Below are positions 1 to 6,338 of a stretch of 8,822 nucleotides of DNA, piece by piece (position 1 is the stretch's first letter; the number at the start of each line of letters is the position of its first letter). The translations under genes and the position numbers were made by a program. The notes under the pieces were generated by a model. That model did no database searches. It saw nothing but the letters and a program-made list of their open reading frames with translations, and was not told where the DNA came from. Source of the DNA: Planctomycetota bacterium (GTDB lineage Bacteria > Planctomycetota > PUPC01 > DSUN01); contig VGYW01000346.1 in assembly GCA_016872875.1 (NCBI GenBank), forward strand, positions 1-8,822, written 5' to 3'.

Positions 1-8
1 ATTTCCAT

Positions 9-54
9 GGCCCCCGTGAGTATGGAAACGTACCCAATACCACTCATGGGGGCC
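9..54. repeat. Imperfect inverted repeat at the left edge
   Basis: Arms GGCCCCCGTGAGT (9-21) and ACTCATGGGGGCC (42-54) pair over 13 bases with one G/A difference that still allows a G-U pair in one strand's RNA. The 20-base spacer can pair further (GTATGG against CCAATAC). Neither side has a convincing T-run, so it does not look like a standard intrinsic terminator. The leftward promoter at 56-85 would start transcripts close to position 49, inside the right arm. An operator or a structured 5' leader for a gene beyond the left edge is therefore possible. The repeat is seen directly; its role is inferred. Confidence 0.6.
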
Positions 55-55
55 T

Positions 56-85
56 ATTCTATATGATTACACAACCCCTTGTCAA
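56..85 (-). promoter_or_regulatory. Probable sigma-70 promoter reading out of the left edge
   Basis: Read on the minus strand, a perfect -35 box TTGACA (85-80) is followed by TAGAAT (61-56) after 18 bases, or by the alternative TATAGA (63-58) after 16 bases. It lies 35 bases past the stop codon of the small secreted-protein gene and points the same way. It would therefore start a separate transcript for a gene outside the window. The predicted start point falls in the inverted repeat at 9-54. Confidence 0.55.
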
Positions 86-119
86 TACTTGACTTACATC
101 GAGTCGAAATCGTGAATAC

Positions 120-407
120 CTATTTAGCAGGAGCCTTGCTCGGCCTGGCTGGACCATCTCTTGAAGGTTCCTGGGCTTGGGTCTCGTCACTAACCGGCTG
201 CCACTCCGCCTTTGGAAGGAAGAGTGTGCGTGGCTTCTTTTCTGAGGTTCTGACGAAGAAGCCTTCTTGCCCGTCCTTGTGTGCGCTACCAAGGACCTTG
301 CCGCTGAGGACTTCGCCCGTCTTCTGGTTCTTGAAGGTCTCCCCAGAGGCTAAGCGGCACAGAGCGCAAGCCACTGCCACGGCGACGCTTGTACGTAACA
401 TGGCCAC
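120..407 (-). CDS. Small secreted protein of unknown function
   Basis: The product is 95 residues from a GTG start, or 93 from the in-frame ATG at 401. Residues 4-22 form a signal peptide: Arg5, a hydrophobic Val/Ala-rich stretch, and a likely cleavage after Ala-Ser-Gly. The mature part is small and charged. It opens with 'ETFKNQKTGEVLSGKVLG' and has a 'LFLPKAEWQ' segment near residue 65, a pattern I associate loosely with small exported proteins of Planctomycetota. The C-terminal 20 residues are Pro/Ala/Lys-rich and probably disordered. An AGGAGG site at 413-418 lies 5 bases before the GTG and 11 before the ATG, so the GTG is slightly favoured. Only 12 bases separate it from the upstream gene, so the two are surely co-transcribed. 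An exported or periplasmic location is likely; the function is unknown. Confidence 0.75.
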   Translation of the reverse strand: MAMLRTSVAVAVACALCRLASGETFKNQKTGEVLSGKVLGSAHKDGQEGFFVRTSEKKPRTLFLPKAEWQPVSDETQAQEPSRDGPARPSKAPAK

Positions 408-411
408 GCGG

Positions 412-420
412 TCCTCCTTT
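412..420 (-). promoter_or_regulatory. Strong ribosome binding site overlapping the upstream stop codon
   Basis: The minus strand reads AAAGGAGGA here. Its first base is the last base of the TGA stop of the 303-residue gene. Ribosomes finishing that gene would sit on the site for the 95-residue gene, which implies translational coupling. It favours the GTG at 407 (5-base spacer) over the ATG at 401. Confidence 0.75.
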
Positions 421-1331
421 CACGGCTTGGGTGGCTTGGGTTGTTCCACCTGCTTCGGCCTTGCGCGGTTGCTAGTCGTACTCAGCAATGCGGCTGAGGC
501 CGTCTGGTAGGCTTCGAGCGCGAGCGGTTCCCCTAGTTTTCCGGCCCTGCAAGCTAGATCGCCGCACTGCTCCAACCATTCGGCTGAAGCCAAAGCGGAG
601 AAGGCAGCGTAGGCTTCTTTCAGCACTTTAAGGGCTTCCTCGGGCTTGCGCAGTTCGAGGAAGCACGTAGCCGCATCAAGGTACAGGGCCTGCGACACCA
701 GTCTTCGCGCATGGAGGTGGTGCCAGAGCAGGACAGCGTCCTGCCAGTTCTGCCGCTTCATAAGCTCCCGCGCCTCGCGGTGCATGACGTTGCGGTAGGC
801 TGTCTTAACCTTCTCCAGTTGTCCTGGCTGGAGCAAGTGAGCGGTCAAGGAGGCAGCATCCGCAATCACGTAGGCAACAGCCGAGTCATCCTGGACGGAT
901 GCTTGGTGGGTGAGCCCCTTCACGGTGCCCGTAACCTCAAGTTCGCCCGCGGCGTCCGTGACGGCCTGGCAAAGCGTTGTGGACTCATCGAGGCCGGCTG
1001 CAGCGTAGTGGTGTAGGAGCGACTTGGCCTTGAGGAGTTCTTGGACCGCCCGCGTGTGCGCGGCCCCGAGGAAGGCAGGGGTGGAACGTTCCTTTAGATC
1101 GCCTTTGGGCAACGCTAGCGTTGCGACGGCAAAGAGGCTTCTCTCGTGGCGCCCGGACCACCTAGCCTCGGCCGGGTGCTGGCGCAGGACTGTCGTCATT
1201 GCGCTCCGCAGTGCTTCAGGCACTTCGGCGCGCTCGACGGCTTTGAGCGCAGCCGCAGAGGGCTCGCCGCCAGAGACTGCCGCAAAGCCCACGAGGGCAC
1301 CCGTGACCAGTAGGACCCGCGCCGCATTCAC
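420..1331 (-). CDS. Exported helical (TPR-like) protein of unknown function
   Basis: The product is 303 residues with a GTG start (1331-1329) and an N-terminal signal peptide (residues 1-20, Arg5 then a Val/Leu/Gly/Ala core, cleavage near Val-Ser-Gly-Gly). Residues about 60-165 mix helices with a 'GELEVTGTVKGL' strand-like stretch followed by 'DDSAVAYVIAD'. This faintly recalls the LPP20/FlgT-type fold, but I cannot assert it. Residues 180-285 are helical with paired amphipathic helices ('NWQDAVLLWHHL', 'ALYLDAATCFLELRKPEEALKVLKEAY') in the style of tetratricopeptide repeats. The tail (290-303) is Pro/Lys-rich. The gene heads a two-gene operon with the small secreted protein 12 bases downstream. 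Its own promoter and a close ribosome site are visible. A periplasmic scaffold or sorting role is only a guess. Confidence 0.85.
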   Translation of the reverse strand: MNAARVLLVTGALVGFAAVSGGEPSAAALKAVERAEVPEALRSAMTTVLRQHPAEARWSGRHERSLFAVATLALPKGDLKERSTPAFLGAAHTRAVQELLKAKSLLHHYAAAGLDESTTLCQAVTDAAGELEVTGTVKGLTHQASVQDDSAVAYVIADAASLTAHLLQPGQLEKVKTAYRNVMHREARELMKRQNWQDAVLLWHHLHARRLVSQALYLDAATCFLELRKPEEALKVLKEAYAAFSALASAEWLEQCGDLACRAGKLGEPLALEAYQTASAALLSTTSNRARPKQVEQPKPPKP

Positions 1332-1337
1332 GAATGG

Positions 1338-1346
1338 CCCCCCTTT
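1338..1346 (-). promoter_or_regulatory. Purine-rich ribosome binding site that fixes a GTG start
   Basis: The minus strand reads AAAGGGGGG, ending 6 bases before the GTG at 1331. The nearby ATG (1327-1325) is out of frame, and no other in-frame start lies between the site and the signal peptide. The GTG is therefore the likely start. Confidence 0.65.
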
Positions 1347-1357
1347 CGTGCTCCGCG

Positions 1358-1386
1358 ATCATAGCAAAATGCGCTAGGCGAGTCAA
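1358..1386 (-). promoter_or_regulatory. Sigma-70 promoter of the leftward secreted-protein operon
   Basis: On the minus strand TTGACT (1386-1381), a 17-base spacer and TATGAT (1363-1358) match the sigma-70 consensus in 10 of 12 positions. Transcription would begin near 1351, about 20 bases before the GTG start. A 9-base inverted repeat (CGAATGGCC at 1331-1339, GGCCATTCG at 1407-1415) brackets the promoter and could be a regulator or looping site. Confidence 0.8.
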
Positions 1387-1933
1387 GAAATCTCCAGGGC
1401 CGATCTGGCCATTCGGGACAGCATACATATCTCCAGCGAGGGGGCCAGAAGAGCTCGCTCACGCGGCAGCGGAAGCCATCCTCGGGCATGCCCTATAGGT
1501 CTGACGCCGTGAAGAGCGTGCCAGTTTTCATGGCTCCATCTCCTTACAGCTATCAGCATAGGACCGGGCGGCGGAGATGCAAGCGAAAGCCGCAGGCCGG
1601 CTCACTCAACCAAGCGTACTTGGGTGTCAAATCTCCTTTTTGCGCTTTCCAATCCAGCCGGTGTGCTCGCCGGCAACGGGATGGGAGCCATTGGGGCGCC
1701 GAGCGCGTCGCAGTGCTGGGAAGGCAACACGGGCCGTCGCGCCAACTGCGAGCGGCGGTCCGGCCCCACGGAATCGAAGACACTGTGTCACAGACCCGCA
1801 GAATCTCGTTTTCCGGCAAGAAATCCGGGAGCAAGAGAATTGAGGACGAGGACGATTGCAGACTGTCCACTGTCCACTGTCTACTGTCCACTTTGGTTGC
1901 GGCTTGCCGCGATGGGCATGTCAGGGACTGAGG
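1387..1933. other. Gene-free stretch between divergent transcription units
   Basis: This lies between the leftward operon's promoter and the promoter of the transglutaminase-like gene. Open frames crossing it on both strands give Arg/Ser/Cys-rich sequences with no ribosome site, signal peptide or recognisable motif. The only structure I see is the simple repeats at 1842-1892, a short palindrome around 1779-1789 (GACACTGTGTC), and the distal arm of the promoter-flanking inverted repeat at 1407-1415. Confidence 0.7.
1842..1892. repeat. Adjacent hexamer and heptamer tandem repeats
   Basis: The hexamer GAGGAC occurs twice (1842-1853) and is followed, after a few bases, by four tandem copies of the heptamer ACTGTCC (1862-1889, third copy with one C-to-T change). 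Neither lies in a credible gene. The 7-base unit cannot keep a reading frame, so the array is non-coding by design. Short arrays of this kind are scattered between genes in some bacteria, the STRR heptamers of cyanobacteria being one example. Repeat-number variation by slippage is expected. Confidence 0.85.
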
Positions 1934-1961
1934 TTGAACTTCCGTGGGGTTGCGCTATACT
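1934..1961 (+). promoter_or_regulatory. Probable promoter of the transglutaminase-like gene
   Basis: TTGAAC (1934-1939) and TATACT (1956-1961) are separated by 16 bases. Together they form a good sigma-70 match ending 52 bases before the ATG at 2014. It sits just downstream of the heptamer array. Confidence 0.6.
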
Positions 1962-2013
1962 CATACGAGCAGCATGGGAGGTCAGCTCAGCGCACTCGGA
2001 AAGGGAACGCGGC

Positions 2014-3993
2014 ATGAGGCTTGTAGGACGGTTTGTGTTGGGAGCCGTATTGGGGTCTCTGGCCGCGGTGTCCGGCCGCGCCCAGGCCGCCGAGAAGCCC
2101 GCAGGCATCGTGTCGCACATCAAGGTCGTGTCGGACAAGGTGGACGATGTGTCGAGCCTCGAGGACTGGAGGCGGTCGTGCATCAAGGACGGGATGTCGA
2201 ACGACGAGAAGGCCGTCGCCATCTGGAAGACGGTGGTGAAGTACCGCCACCAGTGCGCCCCGCCGAACCAGTTCCTACAGCAGGAGAAGAACGTCCACGA
2301 CGTGATGAAGACGATCAACGTCTACGGCTACGGGATGTGCTGCTGCGCGTCGGCGAACGTGGAGCAGCTCGCCCGCTTCATCGGCTGGGAGGCCCGCGGC
2401 TGGGCGATCACGCTCCACAGCGTGCCCGAGGTCTACTACGACAATGCCTGGCACCTGCTCGACGGCTCGCTGATGAACTTCTTCCGCAACCCCGACAAGA
2501 GCCTCGCCAGCGTGGCCGACCTCCAGAAGGCGGTGAAGGAGTGGCACGAGGCGAACCCCGGCTACCGCGGGGACGACGGGAAGCTCCGCAAGTTCGCGGC
2601 CAAGGGCAACTGGCGGAAGGCCGGCCCCGCCCTCCTCGCCACCAGCGAGAGCTACAGCGAGGACGGCCCCAACGCCGCCGGCTGGCACGGCTGGTCCTCC
2701 ACGATGATCGAGTACGACAGGGCCGACCGGCACCACAACTATGAATACGGCTATTCGCAGGGCTACAAGCTCAACATCGCACTCCGCCCAGGCGAGCGCC
2801 TCACCCGCAACTGGTTCAACAAGGGGCTGCACGTGAATATGGATGGCAGCGGGGACGCCCCCGGCTGCCTGAAGGACCGCAACGGCCTGAGCCTCCAGCG
2901 AAGGCTCGGCGACATCGCCCCCGGCCGCATCGGCAACGGCACGCTGGAATACGACGTGCCCGTCGGCGACCCCGCGCTCCTCGACGCCGTGCTGGCGGCG
3001 GACAACGTGGCCTGCGGCCGCAAGGCGCCCGCCCTGTGCGCAAAGGACGCCGCCAAGCCGGGCGTCCTCGTCATCCGCATGCCGTCGTCCTACGTCTACC
3101 TCGGCGGCGAGGCCGCCTTCCAGGCCATCGTGGGCACAGGCGGCAGCATCGCCGTCAGCTTCTCCGACAACAATGGCCTCGACTGGAAGGAGCTGGAGAA
3201 GGTCACGGCGAGCGGCCTGAAGAAGCTCGACCTCAAGCCCCACGTCTACCGCCGCTACGACTATCGCCTGAAGTTCGAGCTTGCGGGGGAGGGCACGGGC
3301 ATCGACAGCCTGAAGCTGAGCCACGACATCCAGCACGCCCAGACCCCGCTCCCCGCCCTCACGGAGGGCGACAACACGATCACCTTCACCGCCGGCCCGG
3401 CCGAGGGCACCATCACCATCGAGGGCGCGACGAACCCCGACGTGAAGCCCAAGCAGCTCATCGCCGCCGACTTCCACGCCGACTTCAAGGGCGTTGACCA
3501 CAAGATGTTCCGCGTGAAGGAGTACGACGAGAAGGGCGGGAGCATCACGTTCCCCATCGAGACGCCAGGCGACATCGTGCGGCTCCGCGGCGGCGCACAC
3601 TATCGCGCCCGCGACAAGCGCGAGGGCTGGGCACTCCAGGCATCCTTCGACGACGGCAAGACCTGGGTTGAGATAGGCAAGCTCCCAGGCCCCATCCCTG
3701 GGTCAACCAAGTACTTCACCCTCGAAGCCATCCCGAAAGGCGTTCGCAAGGCCCTCGTCCGCTTCCAGAGCACCCGGCAGTACAACACCCTCTGCATCTT
3801 CGACTTCCGCATAGACGCCGACTACGCGGAGCCTTCCGGCGGCTTCCGTCCCGTCAAGATCACCTACGTCTGGCAGGAAGGCGGCGACGTCAAGCGCGAT
3901 GTCCACATCGCCAAGCTCCCCAAGGAGACCTACCCCATCAAGTGCGGCCCCGCGCCCCTCATGAAGTCGATCATCCTCGAACTGGCCGAATAG
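2014..3993 (+). CDS. Exported transglutaminase-like (papain-fold) protein
   Basis: The product is 659 residues. The ATG at 2014 is chosen because a signal peptide follows at once (residues 1-26, two Arg, a Val/Leu/Gly core, cleavage near AQAA) and a GGAAAGGGA-type site lies just upstream. The frame stays open to 1624, but that extension has no protein-like character. Residues about 55-155 form the transglutaminase-like core. A Cys cluster at 109-111 ('GMCCCASA') is followed by 'ARFIGWEARG', then 'HSVPEVYYDNAWHLLDGS', giving a likely Cys109 or Cys110, His135, Asp150 triad. Spacing and the H-x-x-x-E-V...W-x-x-x-D pattern match the family. The remaining 500 residues look beta-rich, with 'SDNNGLDW' and 'DDGKTW' segments resembling BNR/Asp-box turns, suggesting sialidase-like or carbohydrate-binding modules. 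Such proteins act outside the cytoplasm as proteases or amide-bond enzymes; the substrate is unknown. It appears to be a single-gene unit. Confidence 0.88.
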   Translation: MRLVGRFVLGAVLGSLAAVSGRAQAAEKPAGIVSHIKVVSDKVDDVSSLEDWRRSCIKDGMSNDEKAVAIWKTVVKYRHQCAPPNQFLQQEKNVHDVMKTINVYGYGMCCCASANVEQLARFIGWEARGWAITLHSVPEVYYDNAWHLLDGSLMNFFRNPDKSLASVADLQKAVKEWHEANPGYRGDDGKLRKFAAKGNWRKAGPALLATSESYSEDGPNAAGWHGWSSTMIEYDRADRHHNYEYGYSQGYKLNIALRPGERLTRNWFNKGLHVNMDGSGDAPGCLKDRNGLSLQRRLGDIAPGRIGNGTLEYDVPVGDPALLDAVLAADNVACGRKAPALCAKDAAKPGVLVIRMPSSYVYLGGEAAFQAIVGTGGSIAVSFSDNNGLDWKELEKVTASGLKKLDLKPHVYRRYDYRLKFELAGEGTGIDSLKLSHDIQHAQTPLPALTEGDNTITFTAGPAEGTITIEGATNPDVKPKQLIAADFHADFKGVDHKMFRVKEYDEKGGSITFPIETPGDIVRLRGGAHYRARDKREGWALQASFDDGKTWVEIGKLPGPIPGSTKYFTLEAIPKGVRKALVRFQSTRQYNTLCIFDFRIDADYAEPSGGFRPVKITYVWQEGGDVKRDVHIAKLPKETYPIKCGPAPLMKSIILELAE

Positions 3994-4032
3994 CTCATGC
4001 GGCTGGGTCTGTCAGGGGGTAACCCATACCCG

Positions 4033-4061
4033 TTGACACCCGGCGGGCATTCCGATACAAT
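4033..4061 (+). promoter_or_regulatory. Strong sigma-70 promoter of the three-gene membrane operon
   Basis: TTGACA (4033-4038), a 17-base spacer and TACAAT (4056-4061) give a perfect -35 and a five-of-six -10. It lies 42 bases before the first start codon and 40 bases after the previous stop. It separates this operon from the transglutaminase-like gene even though both run the same way. Confidence 0.8.
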
Positions 4062-4103
4062 GTCGCCACTGGCCAGACATCCGGGTCACCGCCACAAGAA
4101 GGC

Positions 4104-4934
4104 ATGGCAATGGGATTCCTCGACGCAATGAACGGGTCGGGTGAGGACGATGACAGCTTGGTCAACCGGCTGCGGAAGTGTCTGCGCAGGACGGACTTCC
4201 CTGCCGACCCCGATCGCGTCTTCAACAACATGGACTCCGATTCACTCGTCCCGGACCTGCCGGAGCCGGGCAAGCCGGCAAGCAGGCTTGCGCTCCTCGA
4301 TGAGCTTCGGAAGAAGAGCCCGCTCCCGACGACGGTCGAAGACAAAGGCGCAGTGAAGGACTTCTGCCGCGCGCACAAGCAAGAGGGGCCCAAAGACACA
4401 GCCGCGGCCGGCAGCGTCCTGGGCAGAGTCTGGCCGTTCGGCAAACTCGACGCGCTCTTCAAGCAGAAGGGGAAGGTGGCAAACCTGCGGTTGAGTAGCG
4501 GGCTCAGAGACTTGATCAAGAACCCCAGCCTGAGACAGCAACAGGAGAAGCTTGCAGGCACCCCCCTCGGCGATCAGCTCATGTGGTCATTCTACGACCC
4601 TACTGACGAACACGACCCTTTCCGTTCCTTTGGTGGCGGCTCAGACACGATGGTTGACCGCCTGGGCCTGGGCAAGGATTGGAATGTCAGGCATGATCTG
4701 GTAAAATGGGGTCACCGGCTACCAGCGGGCATCGCCGCGCACACTGCGACGGCCTGGGACGGCGGGGCAGAGAACCCCTACTGGTATCCAGGCGGGCGGA
4801 CTTTGCCCCTCTCGGCGGACGGTGGTGGGACGAGGGACCCTTCAATCGGTCACAGCGATGGCCTCCCGGAGGTCGTCCACGACCCCGTGACGGGAAGCCA
4901 ACTGGCTGTCCCAATCGCATTCCTGGCGAGGTGA
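4104..4934 (+). CDS. Soluble protein of unknown function, first gene of the membrane operon
   Basis: The product is 276 residues from the ATG at 4104. An in-frame ATG at 4110 sits 7 bases after AGAAGG (4097-4102) and may be the true start (274 residues). I do not recognise the family. There is no signal peptide or membrane segment. The first 60 residues are acidic and polar ('GEDDDSLVNRL', 'DRVFNNMDSDSLVPDLPEPG'). The middle (about 65-155) is helical and basic ('LLDELRKKS', 'LDALFKQKGKVANLR'). The C-terminal 120 residues are rich in Gly, Trp, His and Asp ('MWSFYDPTDEHDPFRSF', 'AWDGGAENPYWYPGG'), suggesting a folded beta domain. Its TGA stop lies inside the ribosome site of the next gene, so the two products are probably made together. 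An enzyme cannot be inferred: no familiar catalytic motif is visible. Confidence 0.8.
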   Translation: MAMGFLDAMNGSGEDDDSLVNRLRKCLRRTDFPADPDRVFNNMDSDSLVPDLPEPGKPASRLALLDELRKKSPLPTTVEDKGAVKDFCRAHKQEGPKDTAAAGSVLGRVWPFGKLDALFKQKGKVANLRLSSGLRDLIKNPSLRQQQEKLAGTPLGDQLMWSFYDPTDEHDPFRSFGGGSDTMVDRLGLGKDWNVRHDLVKWGHRLPAGIAAHTATAWDGGAENPYWYPGGRTLPLSADGGGTRDPSIGHSDGLPEVVHDPVTGSQLAVPIAFLAR

Positions 4935-4935
4935 T
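4928..4935 (+). promoter_or_regulatory. Ribosome binding site containing the upstream stop codon
   Basis: GAGGTGAT is almost a full complement of the 16S 3' end. It contains the TGA (4932-4934) that ends the first operon gene and lies just before the ATG at 4937 (5 bases from GAGG). This selects 4937 as the start of the second gene. It implies coupled translation. A GTG at 4931 is in frame but lies within the site. Confidence 0.75.
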
Positions 4936-4936
4936 C

Positions 4937-6280
4937 ATGGACGAGCGACTTCTGAACGCTTCGATCAACGACCTGGCTGCCTTCCTCCGCGGCCGGTTCC
5001 AGATGCGGGGACCCTGGGCTGCCGACACCGGCGCCCCCGCGGGGGAGTTCCCCTACGACCTCCCGCTCGAGGTGTGGAAGGAGGCCGACGCGAACATGCG
5101 CCGCAACCTGGTGCAGGCTACACAGATACTCCTGGGAGAGATCCCCGGCCCCGAGTGGTCCGCTGAGGCCATCGAGTGGTTCGTGGCCTTCATTGATCTC
5201 GCCGACATGCAGGAGGTCCGCGCTGCGTTGGCCGAGGCCGCCGAGACGGGCCGCTGGCTGGACTGCGCCGATGACGCGCCCGCGTGCCACACGGTTCTTC
5301 TGCGCACGCTGCTCGACATGGGTTGGGGGGCAAGCCGCCGGTTCTGGCTGCATCTCCCCGAAGAAGTCCAGCAGCGGTATCCCGCCCTTGCCTTCCGCGG
5401 CCTCCTTGCCGACGGCGCGGCGAATAGCGCATTCTGGTACCTTAGCAAGGTGGCCCGCGACCGTGAGACAGCTCGACAGATTGTGAACGTTCTGGCCGGC
5501 GTCATGGACGACGCAAAGACCCGCTGCGAAGTGCGCCGACAATTCTCCCGCTGCCTCCCCGAGTTGCCGCCCGAGGTTGCCGCCGAGTTGCGAAAATGGT
5601 TCCGCATCCATCGCTGGGGCACTATATTGAGCCAACGGCGTCCTGTCGAGGAGCCGGAGGCGAGCAAAGCGGACCATGTTGTACCCATCACGCATCGGGT
5701 ATCCCCGGCGCGAGCACTGCAGATTGCAGGGGTGACGATCTTGCACATCGCTGTGTTGGCTCTGGTTTTGCTTCTAGTCCCAGTTGCTAACTTTGTGTGG
5801 TTGTGTGTGGTCCGTCCGCTCCTGCTACTCGACAGAGCCTTCAAGCGCTTCGAGGAGTTCTCGGTCAGCGCAACAGAACAGCTGATTAGCCCGCTTGCAC
5901 TGCGCCAGGGGATCAACACGGCTGGGCAGGTCATACGCCGCCTCTGGCTCGTCGTCCGAGTCCTTATGGCACTAGTTGCCTTGGTTGGTGCCGTAAGCGT
6001 TCCAGTACTGCTTGCATGCCGATTCTTGCACGTCGATGTGCTGCGTCCGATCCTAGTTGCCTTGGTTGGTCTCGATGTGCCGCGTCTGATCCTGATTGCC
6101 TTGGTTGTTACCGTAGTAGTGTGCAAGTGTCTAGGCTTTCTCTTCGCCGCGACAGGCGCACTCATCAGGCGCATGGATCAATGGCGGATGAGAGCTGCAA
6201 ACCAGCTCACAGGCCGATTGCACGGCGCGCCGATCGGCGCTCCACTGCCGGTCATAGGCCGAAGTCCTCGACGCCTTTGA
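4937..6280 (+). CDS. Helical protein with a C-terminal multi-pass membrane region, unknown function
   Basis: The product is 447 residues. Residues 1-230 are soluble and strongly helical ('PLEVWKEADANMRRNLVQATQ', 'EWFVAFIDLADMQEVRAALAEA', 'LPEEVQQRYPALAFRGLLADG'), in the manner of stacked helical repeats, but I recognise no named domain. A polar linker (231-258) leads to hydrophobic stretches at about 262-298, 337-361 and 368-407, giving probably three or four membrane helices with a charged amphipathic segment (300-335) between the first two. The C-terminal 35 residues are basic and Pro/Arg-rich, so they probably face the cytoplasm. Residues 366-378 and 379-391 are a tandem 13-residue repeat inside the membrane region. 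There is no signal peptide, so the N-terminal domain is expected in the cytoplasm. It could be a membrane-anchored sensor or adaptor; this is inference only. Confidence 0.82.
   Translation: MDERLLNASINDLAAFLRGRFQMRGPWAADTGAPAGEFPYDLPLEVWKEADANMRRNLVQATQILLGEIPGPEWSAEAIEWFVAFIDLADMQEVRAALAEAAETGRWLDCADDAPACHTVLLRTLLDMGWGASRRFWLHLPEEVQQRYPALAFRGLLADGAANSAFWYLSKVARDRETARQIVNVLAGVMDDAKTRCEVRRQFSRCLPELPPEVAAELRKWFRIHRWGTILSQRRPVEEPEASKADHVVPITHRVSPARALQIAGVTILHIAVLALVLLLVPVANFVWLCVVRPLLLLDRAFKRFEEFSVSATEQLISPLALRQGINTAGQVIRRLWLVVRVLMALVALVGAVSVPVLLACRFLHVDVLRPILVALVGLDVPRLILIALVVTVVVCKCLGFLFAATGALIRRMDQWRMRAANQLTGRLHGAPIGAPLPVIGRSPRRL
6032..6109 (+). repeat. In-frame 39-bp tandem repeat inside a membrane-helix region
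   Basis: Two copies (6032-6070 and 6071-6109) agree in 33 of 39 positions and encode VDVLRPILVALVG and LDVPRLILIALVV. The core CTAGTTGCCTTGGTTGGT (6053-6070) also occurs without change at 5972-5989, encoding LVALVG there too. The membrane part of this gene therefore seems to have grown by duplication of a hydrophobic unit. Confidence 0.85.
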
Positions 6281-6338
6281 GCATCGCGGCGTCGGCTTGG
6301 GTGAAGGTGTGGCGGCGTACGCCGCTTGCGAGGCCACG

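Noticed and set aside
1488..1931. Overlapping open frames in the 1.5-1.9 kb gap
   Set aside because: Translations on both strands are Arg/Cys/Ser-rich, cross the heptamer array, and lack ribosome sites.
1624..2013. Upstream extension of the transglutaminase-like reading frame
   Set aside because: It runs through the hexamer and heptamer repeats and the promoter, has no ribosome site, and the signal peptide begins at 2014.
2275..3600. Long open frame on the minus strand opposite the transglutaminase-like gene (441 residues)
   Set aside because: It is a by-product of high GC at the third codon position of the real gene. The translation is Ala/Val/Glu/Arg-rich without a domain, and the plus-strand gene has a signal peptide and catalytic motif.
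3994..4032. Possible terminator after the transglutaminase-like gene (GGGGGTAACCC)
   Set aside because: Only four base pairs around no real loop and no T-run. It is a chance palindrome.
5053..6174. Minus-strand open frame of 373 residues over the helical membrane gene
   Set aside because: Arg/Ser/Thr-rich translation with no motif. The plus-strand gene has a ribosome site, operon context and clear membrane helices.
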